Shown: positions 1 through 7,014 of the stretch, one piece after another
How the letters are laid out: every line of letters begins with the position of its first letter
Position numbering within the stretch: the stretch's first letter is position 1
NCBI RefSeq assembly: GCF_024721995.1
Contig: NZ_JANQBC010000001.1
Location: 1 to 64,000, forward strand
DNA: 64,000 bases
Direction of reading: 5' to 3'
Source: Paenibacillus radicibacter
Lineage (GTDB): Bacteria; Bacillota; Bacilli; Paenibacillales; NBRC-103111
Notes under the pieces: model-generated
The model's database searches: none
What the model was told of the DNA's origin: nothing
Seen by the model: the letters and a program-made list of their open reading frames with translations, nothing else
Translations under genes and position numbers: made by a program

Positions 1-113
1 TGAAATGTTTTTTGTTCAATTCCAAATTGGGAAGCTAAACATTTATATCCTTCCGTTCCATTTAAATAACATTGAACAGCTACTATTTTTTCTTTAGCAG
101 TAAATTTCGCCAT
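1..113 (-). CDS. IS3-family transposase OrfA, N-terminal fragment (cut by the window edge)
   Basis: Translation from the ATG at 113 gives about 37 residues starting MAKFTAKEKIVAVQCYLNG, then a helix-turn-helix stretch (CLASQFGIEQ). This is the N-terminal DNA-binding region of IS150-type OrfA proteins. GGAGG lies about 12 bases upstream. The reading frame stays open to the window edge. Whether the full transposase is intact cannot be seen. Confidence 0.8.
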   Translation of the reverse strand, partial: MAKFTAKEKIVAVQCYLNGTEGYKCLASQFGIEQKTF

Positions 114-120
114 AGAAAAA

Positions 121-164
121 CTGCACCTCCAGTTGTTAGATTGTGTCTAACAATTGGGGTGCAG
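121..164 (-). repeat. Inverted repeat at the IS end, overlapping the transposase ribosome-binding site
   Basis: The arms CTGCACCTCCAGTTGTTAGA and TCTAACAATTGGGGTGCAG flank a 5-base loop. In RNA that enters from outside the element, the GGAGG ribosome-binding site of OrfA would be paired in this stem. Confidence 0.7.
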
Positions 165-207
165 TTCAATTCGAAATCTACACTGGGGGTGTTAAGTTTA
201 CTTCGTA

Positions 208-2034
208 TTATTTTTTCAAATGATAAGGAACGGTTGTAATGATCACATTCCGGCTAAACAGCAAGTGTGCACGAATGAGGAGACTGGATTGATTGTGCAA
301 GATATTATGCCAGCCCTTCTTCGGTATGAACTGAGGGATAATAACTGTCACTTGATAGTTGTTCTCGCCAGCCTTACGCTGCACCGTGTCAATGAATTTT
401 GATAATGGATTAATAATGCTTCGGTAAGGTGAATGTAAAGTAACAAGGCGCACATCAGGCTGCCACTTCTGCCATTTTTCTTCAAATATCGCTTCATCTT
501 CTCGTTCAAAAGGCACATGCACCGCGATAATTTGATGGGGCTTTAGCGACTTGGCGTAGTTCAGCGAGTTCTCAACCGCATGTGTGATTCCTGCGACTGG
601 CAAGATGATCACATTCCCTTCAATCGGCGGTGCAGGTTCACAATCTGTAATACGCAGCTGCTCTCCAACAGAATCATAGTGCTTCTTAATCCGGAAGAAC
701 ACGATAATGATTAAAGGCAAGAACACAAGTACAGACCAGACTTGCGAGAACTTCGTTAAGAAGAACATGATGGTTACAACGAAGCTAATCACTGCCCCGA
801 TCGTGTTGATCACAAATTTGCTGACCCAGCCCTTTGGCTTTTCACGCAGCCATTTGAGCATCATACCCGTCTGTGACAATGTAAAAGGAATGAACACCCC
901 AACCGCATATAGTGGAATCAAATGCTCTGTCTTACCCTCGAAAGCAATGATTAATATAATCGACATAACGCCAAGAAAAATAATCCCGTTCGAATAACCT
1001 AATCGATCCCCACGAACTGTGAACATACGAGGAATGAACTTATCTTTAGCAAGATTCACAGCAAGAAGTGGGAAAGCTGAATATCCCGTATTCGCAGCGA
1101 GAATCAAGATCAGTGCTGTTGTTCCTTGGATAAAATAATACATAAAATTGCGTCCAAATGTTTGCTCTGCAATCTGAGAAACAACCGTAACGGTTTCCTT
1201 CGGTGCAATGCCGTAATAATAACCTAAGAAGATGATTCCCGAGAACAAGATTGCAAGCAAGCTTCCCATGGCAATCAAGGTCTTTGCCGCATTGTTTGGT
1301 GCGGGATTCTTGAAATTAGGGATCGCGTTAGATATCGCTTCTACCCCAGTTAACGCCGAGCTCCCTGATGCAAATGCTCGCAGTAGTAAGAATAAGCTAA
1401 TTCCCTGCACAGGCGTTCCGATAGATGTATGAAGTTCAGGTGGAACTTGACCTGTTGCAATATTGTAAATTCCTACACCGATCAAGATGAATAGCGCAAG
1501 AACGAATAGATAGACAGGATACGCGAGAATGGTTGCAGATTCTGTAACGCCTCGCAAGTTCAAGATTGTAATGAATATTACAAAAACAATAGCTATAGCA
1601 ACATTGTGCTCATGTAAGCTTGGAAAAGCAGATGTAATCGCATCTGTACCAGCTGACACGCTTACTGCTACTGTTAGAATGTAATCGACAAGTAATGATC
1701 CACCAGCAACTAAACCCGAGAACATGCCTAAGTTTTCTTTGGATACCACATAAGCGCCACCACCATGCGGATAAGCGAATATGATCTGTCGGTAAGAAAG
1801 AATTAACGCAGTTAACAATACTAATACGCCAACACCAATCGGTATCGAGTACCAGAATGCCGCAGCACTTATCGTCACAAGGACGAGCAAGATTTGTTCG
1901 GGCCCATAAGCAACGGATGACAAGGCATCGGAAGACAATATAGCTAAAGCTTTAGTCTTACTAATTTTCTGCTCACCAAGTTCAGTTGATTTGAGCGGTC
2001 TTCCAATTAAGAATCGTTTTAGCATGGACATCAT
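208..2034 (-). CDS. kimA: High-affinity potassium transporter KimA (APC superfamily)
   Basis: An integral membrane transporter of the KimA (formerly YdaO) group, which imports potassium by proton symport and in Bacillus is inhibited by c-di-AMP. The 608-residue product has the group length and the conserved N-terminal stretch FLIGRPLKSTELGEQKISK followed by ALAILSSDALSSVAYGPEQ. About twelve hydrophobic segments follow, then a cytosolic C-terminal domain of about 150 residues. The start at 2034 is preferred over an in-frame ATG at 2121: a GGGGAG lies about 15 bases before it, homology begins there, and the longer form would translate through a terminator hairpin. An ATG at 2025 is also possible. 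Confidence 0.9.
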   Translation of the reverse strand: MMSMLKRFLIGRPLKSTELGEQKISKTKALAILSSDALSSVAYGPEQILLVLVTISAAAFWYSIPIGVGVLVLLTALILSYRQIIFAYPHGGGAYVVSKENLGMFSGLVAGGSLLVDYILTVAVSVSAGTDAITSAFPSLHEHNVAIAIVFVIFITILNLRGVTESATILAYPVYLFVLALFILIGVGIYNIATGQVPPELHTSIGTPVQGISLFLLLRAFASGSSALTGVEAISNAIPNFKNPAPNNAAKTLIAMGSLLAILFSGIIFLGYYYGIAPKETVTVVSQIAEQTFGRNFMYYFIQGTTALILILAANTGYSAFPLLAVNLAKDKFIPRMFTVRGDRLGYSNGIIFLGVMSIILIIAFEGKTEHLIPLYAVGVFIPFTLSQTGMMLKWLREKPKGWVSKFVINTIGAVISFVVTIMFFLTKFSQVWSVLVFLPLIIIVFFRIKKHYDSVGEQLRITDCEPAPPIEGNVIILPVAGITHAVENSLNYAKSLKPHQIIAVHVPFEREDEAIFEEKWQKWQPDVRLVTLHSPYRSIINPLSKFIDTVQRKAGENNYQVTVIIPQFIPKKGWHNILHNQSSLLIRAHLLFSRNVIITTVPYHLKK

Positions 2035-2080
2035 GGTTTTGCTCTTGCTCCCCTTTTGTTCAATCCTAATTTTAGACAAC

Positions 2081-2110
2081 AAAAACCACAGAGGCTTTGA
2101 ATCTCTGCGG
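2081..2110 (-). terminator. Terminator-like hairpin in the kimA 5' leader
   Basis: On the minus strand, CCGCAGAG and CTCTGTGG form an 8-bp stem (one G-U pair) with a 9-base loop, followed by TTTTTG. It lies about 47 bases before the kimA start codon and about 240 bases after the stop of the upstream SDR gene. It could end SDR transcripts or attenuate kimA. I could not match the sequence before it to the c-di-AMP (ydaO) riboswitch consensus. Confidence 0.6.
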
Positions 2111-2345
2111 TCATTTTTCAATGATCACAGTATCCATAGACTCTCTCAGACAACAGCGACCGTGATTGAATTTTACAATAATTGTTTATTGTCTTATTAC
2201 AAGATTGAATATTACGCTTTATTCCAGATGAAGTAAAACGTTAAAAAGTGCAAGTGAACAAGGTGTCAGTCGATCAAGCTTCAAATAGATAATCACTTAC
2301 GTATTTTTCTTTTATTATCATGATCATACTACTTATTTCTTCTAA

Positions 2346-3188
2346 TTATTCCATTGCGAGTTGAATCTTGCGGGTTTGAGTAATCCCTTGTAATCCAGTC
2401 GGATCTCCCTGTACTTTATGACTAACAAATTGTTCAGCAGCCTCAGAAGTACGTATGCGAAGCGGTTTCGAATCCATATACGCAAGTTCATACATGAGTT
2501 CTGCGATGGCCTCCGACGTCTGTGGTACCGAGTTCCGCTTACTGAACATGTCTATATAAGTATCTACGATCGGTTTGTACTCATCTTCAAGCACGCCACC
2601 TGTTTCAGCAAGTTGGTTAAGTGCTGTGCTTGCAAAATTAGATTCAATCGCACCAGGTTCTAGTAGCGTTACATCAATGTTGAACAGTGGCTTATAATAC
2701 GTCGCCAAGCTCTCTAATAACCCTTCAATAGCAAATTTACTCGCGCAGTATATTTCATTCAGAGGCTGTCCGACTAATCCCCCAACACTGGAAGTAGCGA
2801 CGATATGTGCAGATTCGGACTTGCGTAGGAGTGGAAGCGCTGCACGGATCGTATGAATTACGCCGTATACATTTGTATCAAACACACTTTGGATCTGCTC
2901 GATTGAAGCTTGGCCGAGTGTACGAATAAATCCGAATCCTGCATTACAGAATAGAAGGTCAATGCGTCCATATTGTTCTGTGATCAGGTCCATCACTTTA
3001 GTTAATGATGCGGGATCTTTAACTTCCATCTCTACAAAATGAAGGTTGTTCACCGATGCGTACTTCTTCTGATCTCGCTCTACATTGCGAGTCCCTGCAT
3101 AAACAATCCATCCTTCGTTAGCGAATTTGAGGGCAGTAGCTAAACCTACTCCCGATGATGCCCCTGTAATACAAATGATCTTTTCCAT
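2346..3188 (-). CDS. Short-chain dehydrogenase/reductase (SDR family)
   Basis: An NAD(P)-dependent oxidoreductase of 280 residues with a Rossmann fold. The cofactor motif TGASSGVG is at residues 8-15, the NAG motif follows, and the catalytic Ser and YxxxK appear as SSVGG and YCASK. The C-terminal extension beyond the usual 250 residues resembles SDRs acting on larger lipophilic or carbonyl substrates. The substrate is not predictable. It lies 89 bases downstream of a MarR gene on the same strand and has its own strong promoter carrying operator-like palindromes, so MarR control is likely. Confidence 0.85.
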   Translation of the reverse strand: MEKIICITGASSGVGLATALKFANEGWIVYAGTRNVERDQKKYASVNNLHFVEMEVKDPASLTKVMDLITEQYGRIDLLFCNAGFGFIRTLGQASIEQIQSVFDTNVYGVIHTIRAALPLLRKSESAHIVATSSVGGLVGQPLNEIYCASKFAIEGLLESLATYYKPLFNIDVTLLEPGAIESNFASTALNQLAETGGVLEDEYKPIVDTYIDMFSKRNSVPQTSEAIAELMYELAYMDSKPLRIRTSEAAEQFVSHKVQGDPTGLQGITQTRKIQLAME

Positions 3189-3222
3189 AATAAAAAAACA
3201 CCTCTCTGTTCAATTGATATAT

Positions 3223-3239
3223 TGTTAAGCAACTAAACA
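3223..3239. promoter_or_regulatory. Candidate MarR operator
   Basis: The near-perfect palindrome TGTTAAG-CAA-CTAAACA (one mismatch) overlaps the end of the -10 element and the expected transcription start of the SDR promoter. This is a position where a repressor would block transcription. It fits the size of a MarR dimer site. Confidence 0.5.
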
Positions 3240-3265
3240 GTATATGAATCGAACATTCATGTCAA
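3237..3265 (-). promoter_or_regulatory. Promoter of the SDR gene
   Basis: The -35 TTGACA (3260-3265) and -10 TACTGT (3237-3242) are 17 bases apart on the minus strand. The spacer itself contains the inverted repeat TGAATGTTCGATTCA. Confidence 0.65.
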
Positions 3266-3277
3266 GGTGTGTTATTC

Positions 3278-3688
3278 TTACAAAGGTAATTTATCAAGCA
3301 ATTGGCGCAAGCTATTCAGTTCCTCTTCTGTATATCCTTGAAATAACTGCCCTATCTTTGCATTGTATTCCTTCAAGACTGCGTCACTTAATTCAAGTCC
3401 CTTGTCGGTTACATGAATCTGCAGGCTCCGTCGACTTACAGGGTGAGGCTTACGCTTAACGAGCTCTTCTTGCTCCAATTTATCGAGTAATTGTGTAACA
3501 GCCCCTCTTGTTAGACCGAACTCATTAGCAATATCAACTGCGATCGCTTCAGGAGTTCTGCGCAGAAATTGTATGGTATACATCATGATCGGTGTTACGC
3601 CATATGTAGGCAATATTTGATTGAAGTAATTCGAAAGCTCATTTTTTACCACTCTTAATTTCGCCGTTACTTGCTGCAAGGAATCCAT
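3278..3688 (-). CDS. MarR family transcriptional regulator
   Basis: A 136-residue winged-helix regulator of the MarR class. The core is residues 45-110: AIDVANEFGL-type helix, the recognition helix near TRGAVTQLLDKLEQEELVKR, and the wing RRSLQIHVTDKG. MarR proteins usually repress a neighbouring gene until a small ligand binds. Here the neighbour is the SDR gene, whose promoter carries palindromes. The start is the ATG at 3688, preceded by AAGGATGG. Confidence 0.88.
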   Translation of the reverse strand: MDSLQQVTAKLRVVKNELSNYFNQILPTYGVTPIMMYTIQFLRRTPEAIAVDIANEFGLTRGAVTQLLDKLEQEELVKRKPHPVSRRSLQIHVTDKGLELSDAVLKEYNAKIGQLFQGYTEEELNSLRQLLDKLPL

Positions 3689-3715
3689 GATGATCCATCC
3701 TTTGTTTGTTTAGTA

Positions 3716-3744
3716 TCTATATAGTATAGCAAAAGTGGATACAA
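3716..3744 (-). promoter_or_regulatory. Promoter of the MarR gene
   Basis: TTGTAT (3739-3744) and TATAGA (3716-3721) are 17 bases apart. The -10 area is an AT-rich near-palindrome (TATACTATATAGATA) that could be an autoregulatory site. Confidence 0.45.
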
Positions 3745-3748
3745 ATAA

Positions 3749-3779
3749 AAGAACCCTCCAAGTCTGGAGAGTTCTTGAT
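3749..3779 (-). terminator. Terminator of the HAD phosphatase gene
   Basis: The arms AAGAACTCTCC and GGAGGGTTCTT are followed by TTATTTG on the minus strand. The single mismatch in DNA becomes a G-U pair only in minus-strand RNA, which supports that orientation. Confidence 0.7.
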
Positions 3780-3790
3780 AATTAGGGCTG

Positions 3791-4576
3791 TTAACCTAGC
3801 AATGGAATATCTAGAAGGTGCAACGGCAAGTTTGCTGCTATCTCCTCGATTTTACTTATTACAGCTTCTTCATCGGACGATGTTTTATCTGTGGAAACGG
3901 CAAGAAGATCAGCATGATTCCCTACGCATACGGAGTAGTTAGCTTGTTTGAACATGGGCACATCGTTCGCATCGTTTCCAAAAGCAATAAACGCATGAGC
4001 CTGAACACCAAGTTGCTGCAATCCTGTCCATTTATCAATTCCTTGTGGGCTGATATCTATAATGTTCTCATTCCCATGCAGGTATAACGCAACAGGTAGA
4101 TCTGCTAACTCCATGTATAATTGCTCAAAGTTTGAACTTTGCAGAATAACGATCTTCACCCACTTGGATAGCTCATCGAGCGATAAGTTCTGAGCTGCTC
4201 CCTCCGGGTCTAGATTTTGACGAATAGGATGGTCGATGGCTCCCGTATAACAGTAATCCCAGTCGCTGTCGATCAAGTATGTAGCGTTGTAGCTATGCAG
4301 TAGCTGCAGGATTTGGTTTGCAAGGCTATTATCCAAGTAAGAGACAGACAGCAAGCGACCCCCATGTTGAACAAACCCTCCGTTCCCACCTACTAACGAA
4401 TGGCACCGAAGATGTTCCGGCAGTATAGGCAGTAGATCACGAATCGGTCTAGCCGAAGCAAATATAAGTTCGTGTCCTTCTTTAACCAGACGATCAAGAC
4501 AAGCGACCATATTAGGACTTAATGGTTTTCCTTTGAAGCAGATTGTTCCATCGAGATCAAATACGAATTTCATCAT
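3791..4576 (-). CDS. HAD superfamily hydrolase (Cof-type phosphatase)
   Basis: A cytosolic phosphatase of the HAD superfamily, Cof/class IIB type, which dephosphorylates sugar phosphates and similar small molecules. Motif I is FDLDGTI near the N-terminus with the nucleophile Asp. Motif II is ASARP. Motif III Lys is in the GIDKW region, and motif IV is GNDANDVPM. A cap domain sits between motifs II and III. Two consecutive ATGs open the gene. The GGAGG is 4 bases from the first (4576) and 7 from the second (4573), so 4573 may be the real start. It is transcribed divergently from the Crp/Fnr gene, across a duplicated promoter region. Confidence 0.85.
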   Translation of the reverse strand: MMKFVFDLDGTICFKGKPLSPNMVACLDRLVKEGHELIFASARPIRDLLPILPEHLRCHSLVGGNGGFVQHGGRLLSVSYLDNSLANQILQLLHSYNATYLIDSDWDYCYTGAIDHPIRQNLDPEGAAQNLSLDELSKWVKIVILQSSNFEQLYMELADLPVALYLHGNENIIDISPQGIDKWTGLQQLGVQAHAFIAFGNDANDVPMFKQANYSVCVGNHADLLAVSTDKTSSDEEAVISKIEEIAANLPLHLLDIPLLG

Positions 4577-4591
4577 GATTCCTCCCCTTTG

Positions 4592-4620
4592 TTTTCAATC
4601 ATAACCATTTCTCCTATAAT
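4592..4620 (+). promoter_or_regulatory. First copy of the crp/fnr promoter
   Basis: TTTTCA (4592-4597) and TATAAT (4615-4620) are 17 bases apart. The inverted repeat GGAC-N4-GTCC at 4626-4637 lies where transcription should start and could be an autoregulatory operator. Confidence 0.55.
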
Positions 4621-4652
4621 AAAAAGGACCGTTGTCCACTTGGGAGGAATTT

Positions 4653-4778
4653 ATGAAAACTCATCATGATAACACACGAATTCAAGATTCCTCCCCTTTG
4701 TTTTCAATCATAACCATTTCTCCTATAATAAAAAGGACCGTTGTCCACTTGGGAGGAATTTATGAAAACTCATCATGA
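4653..4778 (+). other. Truncated duplicate 5' end of the Crp/Fnr gene (41-codon upstream ORF)
   Basis: The first repeat copy supplies a ribosome-binding site, an ATG at 4653 and twelve codons identical to the real gene. It then leaves the homologous sequence at the repeat junction, crosses the second promoter copy and stops with TGA at 4776-4778. It therefore overlaps the true start (4762) by 17 bases. It is a by-product of the duplication and is not expected to encode a working protein, but its translation could affect expression of the real gene. Confidence 0.6.
4701..4729 (+). promoter_or_regulatory. Second copy of the crp/fnr promoter
   Basis: Identical to the first copy: TTTTCA (4701-4706), 17 bases, TATAAT (4724-4729), and GGAC-N4-GTCC at 4735-4746. 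This copy is directly in front of the intact gene. Confidence 0.6.
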
Positions 4779-5451
4779 TAACACACGAATTCAAGATTAT
4801 ATTCGAATGCATCAAATAGATCATATGTTCTGTAGTATCGCATTGTTGAACCTCCAGATTCGCACCTATGAACCAGACGAGACCATTCTATCCGAAGGTG
4901 AAGTACTTGATGGCATCTATATTCAAGTTGAAGGTCAATCACGTGTGTCTTCAAGCCTTGAAACGGGGAAAACTCTACTCCTCCGCTTCTGCCATCCTGT
5001 TTCGATCTTCGGTGACATTGAATTAATCCAGCAGATAACCGTACAATCACGCGTAGAAGCTGTTGAGACAAGCTCGTTCTTATTCATACCGATTCGAGAC
5101 GTGCAGCAGCATCTGATGGCAGATCCCTTATTTCTTAATGAACTGCTTCGACATCTCGCATATAAGCTTCAGACCTGCACTACAGCTTCACGAGTAAATC
5201 TATTGTCATCCGTAGAAGAACGGTTCGCAACCTACCTTCTGTCCACCGGGCATCCCAAAGATTTTGGTAAAGAACTTCACACCACCCACACAGCCGAGAT
5301 TGCTGCTATTGTTGGTACAACGCCAAGACATATCAACCGATTGGTTCACAAGCTGTCTGAGCAAGGGGTCATTGCCAAGAGCAAGAATGGAATCCAGATA
5401 CTCGACTTGGAAGAGTTGGATCGAATCTCGAACGGAGTGAGATATGACTGA
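4762..5451 (+). CDS. Crp/Fnr family transcriptional regulator (YeiL-like)
   Basis: A 229-residue regulator with an N-terminal cyclic-nucleotide-binding-like beta-barrel (about residues 20-120, with a GEVLDGIYIQVEG-type turn) and a C-terminal Crp-type winged helix (AEIAAIVGTTPRHINRLVHKL). No cysteine cluster for an FeS centre is seen at the N-terminus, so it is not a classical FNR. The start at 4762 follows GGGAGG by 6 bases. An in-frame TTG at 4741 would translate through that site. The divergent partner is a HAD phosphatase and the next gene downstream is a globin-coupled sensor. The effector is unknown. Confidence 0.85.
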   Translation: MKTHHDNTRIQDYIRMHQIDHMFCSIALLNLQIRTYEPDETILSEGEVLDGIYIQVEGQSRVSSSLETGKTLLLRFCHPVSIFGDIELIQQITVQSRVEAVETSSFLFIPIRDVQQHLMADPLFLNELLRHLAYKLQTCTTASRVNLLSSVEERFATYLLSTGHPKDFGKELHTTHTAEIAAIVGTTPRHINRLVHKLSEQGVIAKSKNGIQILDLEELDRISNGVRYD

Positions 5452-5612
5452 TTTATCTATGACTTTTATCACATAAAAACTTATGTAAAAAAATGTCACA
5501 CGATAGACAAGCTTTCCACATTATTTGATTAAATGCGACATGAGAATAAAGGAAAATGTCGAATATAATCGAATGTTCATAGCATTAACCATATTTGAAG
5601 AGGTGGAGCAAT

Positions 5613-6947
5613 TTGGGAAATCTATTATCGTCTTTATTTAAAGCACCTAAATCATTAGGTATTAAGGATCAAGGCAACTTGCGGTTGATAGAAAAAGCCG
5701 CACTTGAACAAGCATACATTGACTTATCTGATGATCCGAATCTTGAAGTGCAGATGGAAATGATTCATTTCACGGTTCAAGATTTACAAATATTGATGGC
5801 CATCCATCCTCTTATCGAAGAACATATTGATGAAGTTGTGGATTCCTTCTATTCCACGATCCTTGAAATTCCTGAACTCAAATCCATTGTTTCAAATAAC
5901 AGTACAATAGAGCGTCTTAGAGGTACGCTGCGCGCTCATCTTACGGAACTGTTTACCGGCAAAATTGATAAGTCGTTTGTGGAAAAAAGGCAACGGATCG
6001 CAAATGTCCACCAGCGAATTGGACTAGAGCCTAAATGGTACATGGGTGCATTCCAAAACTTACAGAATACATTCCTACACATCATTGACCGTCATGTGAC
6101 AGACCAACAAGAAAACAAAATGATCAGTAGTTCCCTATCTAAATTACTTAATTTCGAGCAACAGCTCGTGTTAGAAGCTTATGAGAAGAAGAACTTACAG
6201 GAACGAGAATCTCACTATGATGAAATTAAGAACTTGCTGAAGAGCAAGATTGGAATTATTAGCCAAGAACTAGCCGCATTAACCGAGCAAACCAGCGCGT
6301 CTACAGAGGAATTAATTACGACGAGTAATATGGTGAATCAATCTTTCTTACAGAGTGCGGATATGTCGAGAGATTCCCAGCTACTTGCCCTTACTGGTCA
6401 GGCTAAGATCAATGAGTTAGAGCACCGGATACAGGCCATTAATAATAGCTCGAAACAGATGGAGAAAACAGTGATTCAGCTTAAAGATTCTTCTACGCAA
6501 ATACGAAAAGTAGTCAAATTTGTAGAAGAAATTGCGAATCAGACGAAACTTCTCTCACTGAATGCCGCAATCGAAGCAGCCAGAGCTGGCGCACATGGGG
6601 CTGGATTTGGCGTTGTAGCGGGTGAAGTGAAGAAACTGTCCGAGGATTCGAATCAAGCCTTATTTCAGATTAATCAACTAATTGAGCAGTCCAATCGCTT
6701 TACTCAACAAGTCGTGCAATCCATCGGAGAAGTACAATCTCTAGTTACCATAGGTCAGGAAGAAGCCGAGCACTCCAAGGAAGTATTCGGACAGATCACA
6801 GCATCACTGGAACAAGGAATTGATGAGATTAACAAAGTTGAACTTGAAATTAGTTCACTTGTTCGAATCATCAATGAGGTCGGTGCAGCTACGATCAAAG
6901 TTGCAAGTTCTGCGGAAGAGCTGAATCATACTACGCAGGATTTATAG
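5613..6947 (+). CDS. Globin-coupled methyl-accepting protein (HemAT-type oxygen sensor)
   Basis: A soluble haem-based chemotaxis transducer. The first 190 or so residues form a protoglobin-like sensor domain, with the probable proximal His in [17 protein letters not shown]. The C-terminal half is a methyl-accepting signalling domain with the hairpin tip region [22 protein letters not shown]. There are no membrane segments. Its 444 residues compare well with Bacillus HemAT (about 430). I chose the TTG at 5613 because GAGGTGG lies 6 bases upstream; an in-frame TTG at 5595 has no such site. It probably reports oxygen to CheA, or regulates gene expression in concert with the adjacent Crp/Fnr protein; the latter is inference. 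Confidence 0.88.
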   Translation: MGNLLSSLFKAPKSLGIKDQGNLRLIEKAALEQAYIDLSDDPNLEVQMEMIHFTVQDLQILMAIHPLIEEHIDEVVDSFYSTILEIPELKSIVSNNSTIERLRGTLRAHLTELFTGKIDKSFVEKRQRIANVHQRIGLEPKWYMGAFQNLQNTFLHIIDRHVTDQQENKMISSSLSKLLNFEQQLVLEAYEKKNLQERESHYDEIKNLLKSKIGIISQELAALTEQTSASTEELITTSNMVNQSFLQSADMSRDSQLLALTGQAKINELEHRIQAINNSSKQMEKTVIQLKDSSTQIRKVVKFVEEIANQTKLLSLNAAIEAARAGAHGAGFGVVAGEVKKLSEDSNQALFQINQLIEQSNRFTQQVVQSIGEVQSLVTIGQEEAEHSKEVFGQITASLEQGIDEINKVELEISSLVRIINEVGAATIKVASSAEELNHTTQDL

Positions 6948-6953
6948 AAAAGA

Positions 6954-6999
6954 AGATCGTGCAGTTGGCAATAAAGCCAGCGCACGATCTTTTTATTTT
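6954..6999. terminator. Bidirectional terminator
   Basis: AGATCGTGC and GCACGATCT form a perfect 9-bp stem, with T-runs on both sides. It serves the HemAT-like gene on the plus strand and the MFS gene on the minus strand. Confidence 0.8.
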
Positions 7000-7014
7000 A
7001 CAAGGGATATCGTA

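Larger units (their letters stand above)
1..168 (-). mobile_element. Left end of an IS3-family (IS150-like) insertion sequence
   Basis: Read on the minus strand, the element begins at about 168 with TGAACTGCACCCCAATTG, the TG-start terminal sequence usual for IS3/IS150-group elements. It runs through a 19-bp imperfect inverted repeat and then into the start of a transposase OrfA. The rest lies outside the window, so the other end and any target duplication cannot be checked. No intrinsic terminator is visible between the stop of kimA (208) and the IS end, so kimA transcripts could run into the element. Confidence 0.8.
4577..4794. repeat. Perfect 109-bp tandem duplication (4577-4685 and 4686-4794)
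   Basis: The two units are identical over all 109 bases, and GATT also occurs at each junction. Each unit holds, on the plus strand, a promoter (TTTTCA, 17 bases, TATAAT), the short inverted repeat GGACCGTTGTCC, a GGGAGG ribosome-binding site, and the ATG plus first 12 codons of the Crp/Fnr gene. On the minus strand it holds the ribosome-binding site of the HAD gene. Confidence 0.95.

Noticed and set aside
2149-2162. Third copy of the hut intergenic repeat (CAACAGCGACCG near 2150)
   Set aside because: Only 12 bases match the outer arm of the repeat; the complementary arm and inner block are absent, so it may be chance.
2035-2240. c-di-AMP (ydaO) riboswitch upstream of kimA
   Set aside because: Only the terminator hairpin is visible; the conserved aptamer core could not be aligned by eye.
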